Shown: positions 31,999 through 39,991, numbered from the stretch's first letter. The stretch: 64,000 nucleotides of DNA from an uncultured bacterium (GCA_947383145.1 CANDCH010000002.1:1-64000); one strand, 5' to 3'. The notes: a model not told the origin generated them from the letters alone. Translations and numbers: made by a program.

Positions 31999-33136
31999 GT
32001 CCATTCTCCTCCTCCATGGCCCTTGCCTGGGCCCGGTACAGCGCCGCTCTGGCCTCCGACTCCCCGTCCTGGAGGTTCACGTCCAGCCAGTCAACCTCCA
32101 CCCGGCTGTCCCGGCCCTTCAGCCGGAGCCACAGCTCGCACACCCGCTCCACCACCGGCTCCAGGCTCCGGCGGATGGCGGCGATCTCGCTGGTCATGAT
32201 GTCGGCCTGTTGGCTGCTCATCCGCTCGGTGGACGACCAGCTCAGCCCCAGCAGGAAGGGGGGGATGCCCGTCTTGGCCACCAGCTGCTCCAGGATCTGG
32301 CGGACGGGCGCCTCGCTGTCCAGGATCTGGTTGTCCGCGCCGATGGTGCGTATGTCCACGTCCCCGGCGGCCACAAAATCCCGCACGGCCCCGTCCCTGC
32401 CCGCCTGCATGGCGGCGCCCCACTCCCGGGCCACCTGGGCGCACCGCTCCTGGGAGGAGCCGCCCTCCCCGTCCCGGCACACCACGGCGAAGCGCACGTT
32501 GCCCATCCGCTCCCAGTTTTTGCCCATGGCCCGGAAGATTTTCACCAGAATCTCCGCCAGGAAGGGCATGGACCGCAGCATGGACACCCCGTAGGGGGAG
32601 CAGGTCTCCGGCTGGAAGGGGGTGAACAGCAGCAGCTCCTGCCGGGGCAGCTCCCGGGCCGCGCCGCCGCCGTCCCGGGCGCACAGGGTGAAGTCCAGGG
32701 GGCTGGCCCCCTCCTTGATCTCCACCCGGCTCACGTCGGCGCACAGCAGGGCGGCGATGTCCCGGCCGTCCCGGCTGAGAACCATCTCGCCCACCGCCCG
32801 GCCGCACACCAGCATGGAGTCCAGGTACTGGTCCAGAAAGGCCTGAACGCCCCGCTGGCCCCGGCCCACGGGGACGGTGCGCAGGAAGCGGTCCAGCTCC
32901 TCCTGGGCCTCCCGGTCCCGGCAGGCGACCTTGAGCCCGCCGCACAGCCGCACCAGCTTGCAGATGGCGGCGTCCACCACGGGGACGGCCTCCCGGACGG
33001 CACGGTAGAGGTCAATCTCCCCGGTGTGGAGGGGCACGTACCCGTCCAGCTGGACGAAGGGGTGCCGCCCCTCATCCCGGAGCTGGGCGGCGGCCGCCGC
33101 CCCCCGCTCCGTTTTGTTCCGCCTCGCCCCGCTCAT
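31985..33136 (-). CDS. Phage portal protein
   Basis: 383 residues. The sequence has the portal pattern: early LYRAVREAVPVVDAAICKLVRLCGGL, a mid ETCSPYGVSMLRSMPFLAEIL, and the helix with GIPPFLLGLSWSSTERMSSQQADIMTSEIAAIRR typical of SPP1/PBSX-like portals. A dodecameric portal is the DNA gateway and terminase docking site. Its ATG overlaps the capsid gene stop (TGATG). It lies downstream of the capsid gene, the reverse of the usual order. Confidence 0.88.
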   Translation of the reverse strand: MSGARRNKTERGAAAAAQLRDEGRHPFVQLDGYVPLHTGEIDLYRAVREAVPVVDAAICKLVRLCGGLKVACRDREAQEELDRFLRTVPVGRGQRGVQAFLDQYLDSMLVCGRAVGEMVLSRDGRDIAALLCADVSRVEIKEGASPLDFTLCARDGGGAARELPRQELLLFTPFQPETCSPYGVSMLRSMPFLAEILVKIFRAMGKNWERMGNVRFAVVCRDGEGGSSQERCAQVAREWGAAMQAGRDGAVRDFVAAGDVDIRTIGADNQILDSEAPVRQILEQLVAKTGIPPFLLGLSWSSTERMSSQQADIMTSEIAAIRRSLEPVVERVCELWLRLKGRDSRVEVDWLDVNLQDGESEARAALYRAQARAMEEENGHGDQ

Positions 33137-34146
33137 CAGACGGTGAGCACCCGGCTGGCGTCCTCAAAGATCTTGGCATAGCCGGAAATGGTGGTGATGG
33201 CGGCCCGCTCCAGCTGGCGGTCGATGATCTTGTCGTATTCCACCATCACGTCGCCGGCCTTGACCATCTCCAGGGCGTAATTTTTGTCCAGGCCGATGAT
33301 GCTGCCCTTGGGCACGGCGGAGGAGCGCAGCGCCTTGGCCCCCAGGGGGGTGATGAGCCTGCCGGTGCCGTGGAAGTCCAGGCCGGCCACGGCGTCCTGC
33401 ATCTGGCTGAGTCCCAGCAGCTGGGGCATGGTGTCTGCGCCCACCAGCAGGGTGTTGAGCTGATAGGGCTCAAAGCTGTTCCAGAAGGCCAGCAGGTCCT
33501 GATAGGTCAGCTTGCCCTTGGTCTCCACGGAGCTGGTCTGGGCGGGGTTGCCGTTGCCGTCGCCGTTGAGGATGACGCCGATGGCGTCCTCCAGGTGCAT
33601 CCGGCCGATCTGCGCGCCGATCTGGCGCAGGGCGACGGAGAACAGGTCCAGCTTCTGGAATCGGATGGCCTCATAGGAGGCCACCAGCATCCGGCCCCGC
33701 TTGTGGAGCTTCACCAGGGCGTCCCGGGTGCGCACGGTGGTCTGGGGGATGGCCGCGCCCTCGGCCACCTGCTTGAGCGCTTTCTCGTCCTGGGGGACGG
33801 AGGTGATGGAGCGGTAGTCCATCCCCTGGATGAGGGTCTCGGTGGCGGTGATGTCGGGGAGGATATTGGCCTCCTCCATGCCCACCTTCACCGCCCGGGC
33901 GATGTACTCGGGGAAGAGCACCGCCGACTGGGCGGTGGAGAAAAACTTGTCCACCAGGTCGGAGCCCGCGCCCTTCACCCGGATGTCGAAGCGCTTGAGC
34001 TGCCGCTGATAGGCGTCCAGCCCCTCCAGGGCGGTGCCCCGGTACTGCTCGCTGGGGTCCAGCTTTTCCAGCACCTGGGTGAAGGATTTCCCCGCCTCGT
34101 GGTACATCCCCTTTTCCAGCTTCACATTGTCGAATCTCTGCGCCAT
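33136..34146 (-). CDS. Major capsid protein (HK97 fold)
   Basis: 336 residues from the ATG at 34146, after AAGGAGGAATGGGT. N-terminal helix KLEKGMYHEAGKSFTQVLEKLDP, the SAVLFPEYIARAV and GMDYRSITSVPQ segments, and the C-terminal GAKALRSSAVPKGSIIGLDKNYALEMV are typical of HK97-type coats encoded with PBSX-like tails. It is intact by length. It lies just after a small decoration-like gene and just before the portal. Confidence 0.85.
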   Translation of the reverse strand: MAQRFDNVKLEKGMYHEAGKSFTQVLEKLDPSEQYRGTALEGLDAYQRQLKRFDIRVKGAGSDLVDKFFSTAQSAVLFPEYIARAVKVGMEEANILPDITATETLIQGMDYRSITSVPQDEKALKQVAEGAAIPQTTVRTRDALVKLHKRGRMLVASYEAIRFQKLDLFSVALRQIGAQIGRMHLEDAIGVILNGDGNGNPAQTSSVETKGKLTYQDLLAFWNSFEPYQLNTLLVGADTMPQLLGLSQMQDAVAGLDFHGTGRLITPLGAKALRSSAVPKGSIIGLDKNYALEMVKAGDVMVEYDKIIDRQLERAAITTISGYAKIFEDASRVLTV

Positions 34147-34169
34147 ACCCATTCCTCCTTTTTCCGCCG

Positions 34170-34517
34170 TCAAAGCTTCACAACCACGGTCCCAGTCCCG
34201 GCGTCCACCGCCAGCACCAGGCACTGGAGCCCGCCGGTGGCCGCGATTTTGACGCCGCCCTTGCCGTCGCAGGCCAGGGCCTGCCAGCCGGTCCCGGGGG
34301 CGGCGCCGCTGTAGCCCACCTTGGCCGCGCCGCCGATCTGGACCGCCGCCGCGCCGCCCCGCACGCCGCCCAGCGCCACGCCGCAGGGCAGTGCGCCGTC
34401 CGCGCCCTTGCGCACGGCCCCTCCGGCGGTGAGGGCCACCGCCATGCCGGGCAGGACCTCGCCCTCCGCCGGGAAGGTGGCGGCCGTCTGGCCGACGCCA
34501 TCGAAACAGATATCCAT
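34170..34517 (-). CDS. Capsid decoration-like protein
   Basis: 115 residues, Gly/Ala-rich and beta-rich (GEVLPGMAVALTAGGAVRKG, GVALGGVRGGAAAVQIGG, LQCLVLAVDAGTGTVVVKL), consistent with small head decoration or stabilisation proteins placed next to capsid genes. Good AAGGAGAGGAG site. The 130 bp upstream of it (34518-34650) are non-coding, with GC-rich stems, and could hold a second promoter of the cluster, but none is clear. Confidence 0.6.
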   Translation of the reverse strand: MDICFDGVGQTAATFPAEGEVLPGMAVALTAGGAVRKGADGALPCGVALGGVRGGAAAVQIGGAAKVGYSGAAPGTGWQALACDGKGGVKIAATGGLQCLVLAVDAGTGTVVVKL

Positions 34518-34650
34518 GTTTCTTCTCCTCTCCTTGCTGAAATATTTATAGAAATCCCCTGTTTAGGGCATTCCTCATCAATGCGGAGGGTCCGCGGGGG
34601 CACGCCGTCCACCCCGGGGCGGAAAGGCCGCCGGAGGCCCTGGGCGGGCC

Positions 34651-35889
34651 TCAGAACGCCCCCCGCTCCACATAGGCGGCGGCGCTCCCGCCGCCCTCCC
34701 GCTCCAGGCTCATCACAAAGTACCGGATGTCGTCCATGGCGTGGTCGTTCTCCTTTTTCACCCGGTCCATGGTCCGGTCGTCCTCCCAGCGGTAGGCGGC
34801 GAACTCCCGGGCGGCGGCCCCGCACCCCCGGCAGATCACGATTTTCCCGGATTTCAGGGCCTCCGCCGTCCGGCGGATGCCCTCCAGCACTCGGTTGTCG
34901 GCCTTACGGACGGTCCAGCCCGCCCGCCGCAGGGCCTCGATGAAGCTGGCCGCCGACGGGTCCGCGACCACCAGCTCGATCTCCCGCCCCCCGGCCAGCG
35001 CTTCCAGGTCCCGGACGTACTCCCCGTCGGTTTTCTGCCGCCCCTCCGCCCGGGCGTCGTAATAGTATTCACGGACTCTGTACCACGTCCCGTCCAGCTC
35101 GCCCCACAGCCCGAAGGAGGCGGGGTTCCGGGTGCCGTAGTCGCAGGAGATCCGCCAGCGGCGGAAGGGGCCCGGCGGTGCCTGGGGCATTTGCTTCCGC
35201 CGGAAGAAGTCGTACACCAGCCCCTGGCTGGCCACCCACTCCCCCAGCACATACCGCCGGTAAAAAACGCCCTGGAACAGCCGCGCGTACCGCTCCCTGG
35301 TCCGAAGGGACAGCCTGGGGTTGTCCTCCATGGTGAAGCGCAGGTACAGCAGCCGCTTCTCCTGCGCCCTTTGAATCCACTCCCGGTAGAACCAGTGCTC
35401 CGGCCCGGCGGGGTTGCAGGAGAACCACAGCTTTCCCCCCTCCACGGAGCACCGGGCGGCGGCCTGCTCCACGAAGGAGCGGGGCATGAGCGCCGCCTCG
35501 TCCAGCAGCACGCCCGCCAGGGTGGCCCCCTGGATGGAGGCGGCGCTGCCCTCGTCCCGCCCGCCGTAGAGGTAGAACCGGTTTTCCCGCCCTCCGCCCC
35601 GGAGGATCACCTCATTCCGGCTGACCCTTTCCTCCCACTGGAAGCCCAGCCCCTCCAGCACGGGGCGGGCCTGGGCCAGCAGGTTGCGCCGCGCGCCGTT
35701 GACGGACCCGGCGCACAGGCCGAACCGCTGCCGCCGGAAGCGGGCCATGGCCCACAGAAAGAAGGATACGGCCAGCGCGAAGGTTTTGCCCGAGCGCACC
35801 GCGCCGTCGCAGATGACGGCGTCATAGTCCTCCTCCCGCCACCAGTCCAGCACCCGGCGCTGCTTGGGGGAAAATTGGAGCCCGCTCAC
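34651..35889 (-). CDS. Phage terminase large subunit (PBSX type)
   Basis: 412 residues, complete. It cuts DNA and pumps it into the capsid. ATPase: Walker A GAVRSGKT (29-36), Walker B LLD130 E131, coupling motif FSCNP (157-160). Nuclease: Asp250 (ISCDYG), Asp310 (VVADPSA) and Asp386/Asp387 (HAMDDIRY), so all three acidic positions of the RNase H-like fold remain. The retained active sites argue that packaging function is still selected. It overlaps the small subunit gene by 4 nt. Confidence 0.93.
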   Translation of the reverse strand: MSGLQFSPKQRRVLDWWREEDYDAVICDGAVRSGKTFALAVSFFLWAMARFRRQRFGLCAGSVNGARRNLLAQARPVLEGLGFQWEERVSRNEVILRGGGRENRFYLYGGRDEGSAASIQGATLAGVLLDEAALMPRSFVEQAAARCSVEGGKLWFSCNPAGPEHWFYREWIQRAQEKRLLYLRFTMEDNPRLSLRTRERYARLFQGVFYRRYVLGEWVASQGLVYDFFRRKQMPQAPPGPFRRWRISCDYGTRNPASFGLWGELDGTWYRVREYYYDARAEGRQKTDGEYVRDLEALAGGREIELVVADPSAASFIEALRRAGWTVRKADNRVLEGIRRTAEALKSGKIVICRGCGAAAREFAAYRWEDDRTMDRVKKENDHAMDDIRYFVMSLEREGGGSAAAYVERGAF

Positions 35890-36206
35890 GTCTCACCGCC
35901 GCCCGTCTCCCGTCCCAGGCCGTCCAGGAACTCGCCCAGGGCCCCGTCCCTCCGCTCCTCCGCCAGCTCCCGCAGCATGGCCAGCACCCGCAGCTTGTCC
36001 ACGAACTTGGCCTCGAAAGCGCCGTTGGCGCCCCGTTTCAGCTCGGCCACCCCGGCGAGGTCCAGCCTGTCCACCTGCCCCGCGTCCTCCGGGCCCAGCA
36101 GGGACAGCTTCACCACGTCGTTGCTCTTCCAGCGGGCCAGCCTGCGCAGATAGGCGGTCAGCTCCCGCCGCGCCCTCTGCTCCTCGGTTTTTTTCTGTGT
36201 CTCCAT
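35886..36206 (-). CDS. Phage terminase small subunit candidate
   Basis: 106 residues from METQKK at 36206 with GAGGAGG 6 nt ahead. Helical: EEQRARRELTAYLRRLARWKSNDVVKLSLL, then a coiled stretch KFVDKLRVLAMLRELAEERRDG. It lacks an obvious helix-turn-helix, unlike PBSX XtmA, so DNA recognition may be weak or non-specific, as in gene transfer agents. The identification rests mainly on position directly before the large subunit and on size. Confidence 0.65.
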   Translation of the reverse strand: METQKKTEEQRARRELTAYLRRLARWKSNDVVKLSLLGPEDAGQVDRLDLAGVAELKRGANGAFEAKFVDKLRVLAMLRELAEERRDGALGEFLDGLGRETGGGET

Positions 36207-36278
36207 CCCAAACCTCCTCACGGCCCGCCGCTGGAACATGCGTTTTGTTGCCTGTTCCGGTGCAAGGCGCAAAAAAAT

Positions 36279-36303
36279 TTCCGGGACGGCTTCCGTCCCG
36301 GAA
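36279..36303 (-). terminator. Terminator just ahead of the phage-like cluster
   Basis: Perfect 11-bp stem (TTCCGGGACGG/CCGTCCCGGAA) followed on the minus strand by seven T residues. It stops minus-strand transcripts 70 bp before the small terminase gene, so the cluster needs its own start. Only a poor match (TTGCGC-N17-AACAAA) is visible between 36206 and 36270. Confidence 0.88.
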
Positions 36304-36310
36304 AAAAGGG

Positions 36311-36346
36311 GCGCCCCGCGAAAAGGCCTTGCTTTTCACGGGGCGC
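36311..36346 (+). terminator. Plus-strand stem-loop overlapping a promoter
   Basis: GCGCCCCG (36311-36318) pairs with CGGGGCGC (36339-36346), extended by AAAAG/CTTTT, then six T residues. The T run merges into the -10 element of the promoter at 36329-36357. Confidence 0.7.
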
Positions 36347-36357
36347 TTTTTTATAAT
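36329..36357 (+). promoter_or_regulatory. Promoter of the broken gene at 36389
   Basis: TTGCTT (36329-36334), 17 nt, TATAAT (36352-36357), nested inside a terminator-like hairpin and its T run. Confidence 0.6.
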
Positions 36358-36388
36358 GATATCAAGCCGAACATTGAGGAGGGCCGTC

Positions 36389-36701
36389 ATGCTGTATCAC
36401 GGAACAACAATACCTGGCCTGCGCGCCGTCAAAGCGAACTCAAAATTCCACGCCTCGGGCAGGCCGGTGGCCTATTTCACCTGCGACCGGAGCTGCGCGC
36501 TGGCCTGCTTCCGGGACAGGAGCGAAAACTTTGTCACCATGGGGCTTGGCGGGGACGGGCGGCGGCGTCATACACAGGTATCGGGAAATCGACCCCGCCG
36601 AGCAAAAAATGCACGCGAACTACATCAAGGAGCGCCTGGACGGGGAGCGTGAGGAGATGCGGCGGTTTTATCTCGCCCACTTTTCGCCGCTGTGGGACTG
36701 A
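36389..36701 (+). pseudogene. Broken gene of an unknown protein
   Basis: A good start (GAGGAGG then ATG at 36389) opens a frame with plausible protein sequence (YHGTTIPGLRAVKANSKFHA, then GRPVAYFTCDRSCALACF) up to about 36555. Sequence of equal quality then continues in another frame (GVIHRYREIDPAEQKMHANY, then EEMRRFYLAHFSPLWD, stop at 36701). The two parts are too short for the parent protein, so an internal deletion with a frame change is likely. I do not recognise the family beyond the HGT start motif shared by various nucleotide-handling or unknown proteins. Confidence 0.65.
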
Positions 36702-36731
36702 GCCGGCGGAGGCCGCTCCTTCCCGCGCCTC

Positions 36732-37214
36732 CTATTTGTGGTAGTCCGACCCCTCCTGAATCTTGAACGCCCGGTAGATCTGCTCCAGCAGCATCACCCG
36801 GGCCAGGTGGTGGGGGAAGGTCATGGGGGACATGGACAGCATATCCCACGCCTCCGCCTTGACGCAGGCGTGGAGGCCATAGGACCCGCCGATGACGAAC
36901 ACAAGGTTTTTGCAGGGCCCCTGCTCCCAGCCGGAGATCATCCGGGCCAGCTCCTCGCTGGAGCGCATCCTGCCCTCGACGCACAGGGCGGTCACCCGGG
37001 CGCCGGGCGGAATCTTCGCCCGAATGGCCTCCCCCTCCTTTTCCAGGGCGTTTTGAATCTCGGCGGGGGAGGGATTTTTAGGCAGCTTCTGCTCCGCCAG
37101 CTCCACAACGCGCAGCTTGCAGTACCCGCCCAGCCGCTTGGCGTACTCCGCCGCCGCCTCCTGGTAAAATTTTTCCTTTAATTTTCCCACGCAGATCACC
37201 GTAATACCGGCCAT
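36732..37214 (-). CDS. rlmH: 23S rRNA pseudouridine-1915 N3-methyltransferase
   Basis: 160 residues from MAGITV at 37214, matching the usual 155-160 length. It methylates pseudouridine 1915 in helix 69 of 23S rRNA using SAM. The SPOUT-type knot is in the C-terminal half: FVIGGSYGL, then LSMSPMTFPHHLARVMLLEQIYRAF, both near invariant. An ATG three codons upstream is also possible. It is encoded 76 nt after the WalJ-like hydrolase, a neighbour pair frequent in Firmicutes. Confidence 0.95.
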   Translation of the reverse strand: MAGITVICVGKLKEKFYQEAAAEYAKRLGGYCKLRVVELAEQKLPKNPSPAEIQNALEKEGEAIRAKIPPGARVTALCVEGRMRSSEELARMISGWEQGPCKNLVFVIGGSYGLHACVKAEAWDMLSMSPMTFPHHLARVMLLEQIYRAFKIQEGSDYHK

Positions 37215-37290
37215 ATCATCCACCCCCGGCGCGGAGCCAATTCCCCCGCTTCTCTCCCCGCAAGACCCGAAGGGCTGCCTTGCGGGCCCG

Positions 37291-38076
37291 TCATACCTCC
37301 ATCCATCCCGTCGCCTCGCTCCTGGGCGCGGCCGTCAGCTCCACGTCTTTTTCCCCCAGCCCCAGCTCCGCCAGGGCCCTCCGCGCCGCCTCCAGGGCCA
37401 GCTCGGGCCGGTTGTTCTCCTGGGAGAGGTGGGCCAGAATCACCCGGCGCGCGCCCTGGCTCCCCGCCCAGGCCGCCAGCTCTCCCCCCATCTCGTTGGA
37501 CAGGTGGCCCCAATCCCCCCGGATGCGCTCCTGGAGGTGGGGGGGATAGGGTCCTTTTCTCAGCATCACCGGGTCGTAGTTGAACTCTCCGATGAGGGTA
37601 TGGGCTCCCCGCACCGCCTCCCGGGCCTGGGGGGTGATTACGCCGGTGTCGGTGCACAGGACCAGCTTCCGCCCGCCGCCGCTCACCGAAAAGCCGCAGG
37701 GGCGGGCGCAGTCGTGGCTGGTGGGGAAGGTGCCGATCTCCAGCCCCGCCAGACTGAACCGCTGGCCCGGCTCAAATACCCGGAACCGCTCCACCAGCCC
37801 CTGCCACCGGCCGCACAGCTCCCGCGCGGTGCCCTCGGCGGTGTACAGCGGGGCGGCCGTCTGGCGGCACAGAACCGGCAGTCCGGCCACGTGGTCGGTG
37901 TGCTCATGGGTGATGAGCACGCCGGACAGGTGCCGCAGCTCCAGGCCCAGGCTTTTGAGCCCCTGGGAGATGCGCCGGGTGGAGATACCCGCGTCGATGA
38001 GGATATGTATCTGTCCGTCGCTGACCACCGCGCAGTTTCCCGACGACCCGCTGGCCAGCGTAGCCACGCTCAGCAT
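37291..38076 (-). CDS. MBL-fold metallohydrolase, YycJ/WalJ family
   Basis: 261 residues. Metallo-beta-lactamase fold with HEHTDHVAG, a later SHDC and the terminal HLSQENNRPE loop typical of WalJ; an SGSSGNC motif opens the protein. In Bacillus WalJ has nuclease activity linked to cell division timing and is co-transcribed with walRK; here walRK is absent, but rlmH follows as often in Firmicutes. Strong GAGGAGG site. The gene follows the murA transcript end by 300 bp. Confidence 0.9.
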   Translation of the reverse strand: MLSVATLASGSSGNCAVVSDGQIHILIDAGISTRRISQGLKSLGLELRHLSGVLITHEHTDHVAGLPVLCRQTAAPLYTAEGTARELCGRWQGLVERFRVFEPGQRFSLAGLEIGTFPTSHDCARPCGFSVSGGGRKLVLCTDTGVITPQAREAVRGAHTLIGEFNYDPVMLRKGPYPPHLQERIRGDWGHLSNEMGGELAAWAGSQGARRVILAHLSQENNRPELALEAARRALAELGLGEKDVELTAAPRSEATGWMEV

Positions 38077-38147
38077 AGGCGTTCCTCCTCTCCGCTGCGG
38101 AGCCGGAGCGCGCTTCGCGGCGGAAAATCTCTCTTTTTCACAAATAT

Positions 38148-38174
38148 GCCGGAAAGAGCAGCGCCCTTTCCGGC
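38148..38174 (-). terminator. Stem-loop after murA
   Basis: GCCGGAAAG (38148-38156) pairs with CTTTCCGGC (38166-38174); in the murA sense it follows repeat copy F and is followed by ATATTTGTG, so it is a weak terminator. Confidence 0.55.
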
Positions 38175-38189
38175 AGTTATTCCATATTT

Positions 38190-38384
38190 TGGCGTTGCCC
38201 TGGGCTTTTGCTTTCGCTCCGCTCCATCCGCGCTGCTCACGATGGCTCCGCGCTATCCATTCACGCTGCGCCTGTTCGCGGCGCGCGGCTTCGCTGCGCC
38301 TCCAGCAAAACCCGGCCCAACTTCGTTGGCCCTGGGCTTTTGCTTTCGCTCCGCTCCATCCGCGCTGCTCACGACGGCTCCGCG
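38190..38384 (-). repeat. Post-stop hairpin repeat, copy F (after murA)
   Basis: Core hairpin 38304-38344: AGCAAAA/TTTTGCT outer arms (again a compensated change) and inner CCAAC-ttc-GTTGG. A 61-bp direct repeat of its second half lies 132 bp away (38198-38259 and 38330-38391 region). It abuts the murA stop on the murA sense strand. Confidence 0.85.
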
Positions 38385-39683
38385 CTATCCGGCGATATTG
38401 GCCTTTTTCTGCTCCGGGTCGGGGACCTCCACCACCCGGATATCCGCGCCCAGGCCGGACAGCTTTCCGATGATGTCCTCATAGCCCCGCTCAATGTGCT
38501 TCACGTTGGAGATCTCGCTGGTGCCCTGCGCGGCCAGTCCGGCGATAATCATGGCCGCTCCGGCCCGGAGGTCGCAGGCCTCCATGGGCGCTCCGGTGAG
38601 CTTCTCCACACCCTCGATGATGGCGATTTTGCCGTCCACCTGGATTTTGGCCCCCAGGCGGCGGAACTCCTCGGTGTAGCGGTAGCGGTTGTCCCACACG
38701 CCCTCCGTGATGACGCTGGTGCCCCGGGCCAGGCAGAGCACGGCGGCAATCTGGGGATGCATATCGGTGGGAAAACCGGGGTAGAACATGGTTTTCACAT
38801 TGGTGCGCTGAAGGGCGCCGTGCCGCCGGACAATGATGCTGTCCCCCCGCTCCTCCACCTCGGCGCCCATCTCCAGCAGCTTGGCGGTGATGCACTCCAG
38901 GTGCTTGGGGATGACGTTGCACACCCGCACCTCGCCTCCGGCGGCGGCCACCGCGGCCATATAGGTGCCTGCCTCGATCTGGTCGGGGATGATGGAGTAC
39001 TCCCCGCCCCGGAGCTTTTCCACGCCCCGGATTTTGATCACGTCGGTGCCCGCTCCGGTGATCTCCGCCCCCATGGAGTTGAGAAAATTGGCCAAATCCA
39101 CGATATGGGGCTCCTTGGCGGTGTTTTCAATGACGGTGGTGCCCTCCGCCAGCACGGCGGCCAGCATCAGGTTCATGGTGGCCCCCACGCTGGCCACGTC
39201 CAGGTATATCTGGCTGCCCTTCATGCGCCCCCCCTTGGCGGCGGCGCACATATAGCCCTTTTCCACGGTCACGTCCGCCCCCAGGGCGGCCAGACCCTTG
39301 AGGTGCTGGTCGATGGGGCGGCTGCCGAAGTCGCATCCGCCGGGCAGGGGCACCTCGGCGCGGCCGAACCGGCCCAGCATGGCGCCCAGCAGGTAGTAGC
39401 TGGCCCGGAGCTTCCGCCCCGCGTCATAGGGCACGGTCATGCACCTGGCCCCGGCGCAGTCCACCTCCACGGTGGTGCGGTTGATCATGCGCACGCTTGC
39501 GCCCAGGTCGCGCAGAATATTCAAAAGCAGGTCCACATCGCTGATGGCGGGAATATTTTCAATGCGGCAGGGCCCTTCCACCAGCAGGGCGGCGGGGATG
39601 ATGCCCACGGCGGCGTTCTTTGCGCCGCTGATCTCAACCCTGCCATACAGCGGACGCCCGCCGTGAATCACATACTTTTTCAA
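38385..39683 (-). CDS. murA: UDP-N-acetylglucosamine 1-carboxyvinyltransferase
   Basis: 432 residues from a TTG at 39683 (reads KKYVIHGGRPLYG after the initiator) with AGAGGTG 6 nt upstream. Catalyses the first committed step of peptidoglycan synthesis with PEP. The family SGAKNAAVGIIPAALL core with the PEP-binding Lys and the later LRASYYLLGAMLGRFG (catalytic-loop region with an unusual Cys position earlier, GARCMTV) are present. The active-site Cys of fosfomycin-sensitive enzymes lies in a GCXXG-type loop; here the loop reads PLPGGCDFGSRP, so Cys is kept. Own promoter at 39841-39813. Confidence 0.94.
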   Translation of the reverse strand: MKKYVIHGGRPLYGRVEISGAKNAAVGIIPAALLVEGPCRIENIPAISDVDLLLNILRDLGASVRMINRTTVEVDCAGARCMTVPYDAGRKLRASYYLLGAMLGRFGRAEVPLPGGCDFGSRPIDQHLKGLAALGADVTVEKGYMCAAAKGGRMKGSQIYLDVASVGATMNLMLAAVLAEGTTVIENTAKEPHIVDLANFLNSMGAEITGAGTDVIKIRGVEKLRGGEYSIIPDQIEAGTYMAAVAAAGGEVRVCNVIPKHLECITAKLLEMGAEVEERGDSIIVRRHGALQRTNVKTMFYPGFPTDMHPQIAAVLCLARGTSVITEGVWDNRYRYTEEFRRLGAKIQVDGKIAIIEGVEKLTGAPMEACDLRAGAAMIIAGLAAQGTSEISNVKHIERGYEDIIGKLSGLGADIRVVEVPDPEQKKANIAG

Positions 39684-39812
39684 ATCAGCACCTCTGACTC
39701 CCGGCAATACCGGTTTAATCGTATAGAGAGGGGGATTTCCCTCAAAAATATCTGTATAAAGGGAAACCGCTCAACCAAAGCCCTGGCCAGGGAGCCCATT
39801 CCCCATCGCCCC

Positions 39813-39841
39813 ATTATAACACCGCAGGTAAGTAAAGGCAA
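39813..39841 (-). promoter_or_regulatory. Promoter of murA
   Basis: Minus-strand TTGCCT (39841-39836), 17 nt, TATAAT (39818-39813), leaving a leader of about 120 nt with a CCCTGGCCAGGG palindrome (39781-39792). No known riboswitch was recognised in it. The rest of the 345-bp gap holds the MCP terminator only. Confidence 0.7.
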
Positions 39842-39991
39842 CCAAAACTTTCATCTTTCCCAACCGTCCCCGTCATTTCTCCCATCCAGCCATATTCTGC
39901 CCCCGGAGCGCCCGGATATTCCGGGAAAATTGTGAATTTTCATCTGAGAAGCCCATATTATTTTGCGGCGCAGCCATAAAAAATCAAAAAA

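Larger units (their letters stand above)
22485..36206 (-). mobile_element. PBSX-like head-tail gene cluster (defective prophage or GTA-like)
   Basis: About 13.7 kb of minus-strand genes in tight operon order: small and large terminase, decoration-like protein, capsid, portal, protease, three connector-type genes, sheath, tube, assembly chaperone with frameshift, short acidic protein, LysM protein, XkdQ-like, spike-like, gpW-like, gpJ-like and DUF2313. No integrase, repressor, replication, holin, lysin or tail-fibre gene is present and no att repeats are evident. It lies between housekeeping genes (mreB and rlmH) and its GC content resembles theirs, so it seems long resident. Confidence 0.85.

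Noticed and set aside
22485-36206. R-type tailocin (phage-tail bacteriocin)
   Set aside because: Capsid, portal, protease and an intact terminase are present and there are no fibre or lysis genes, so a DNA-containing particle fits better than a headless tail.
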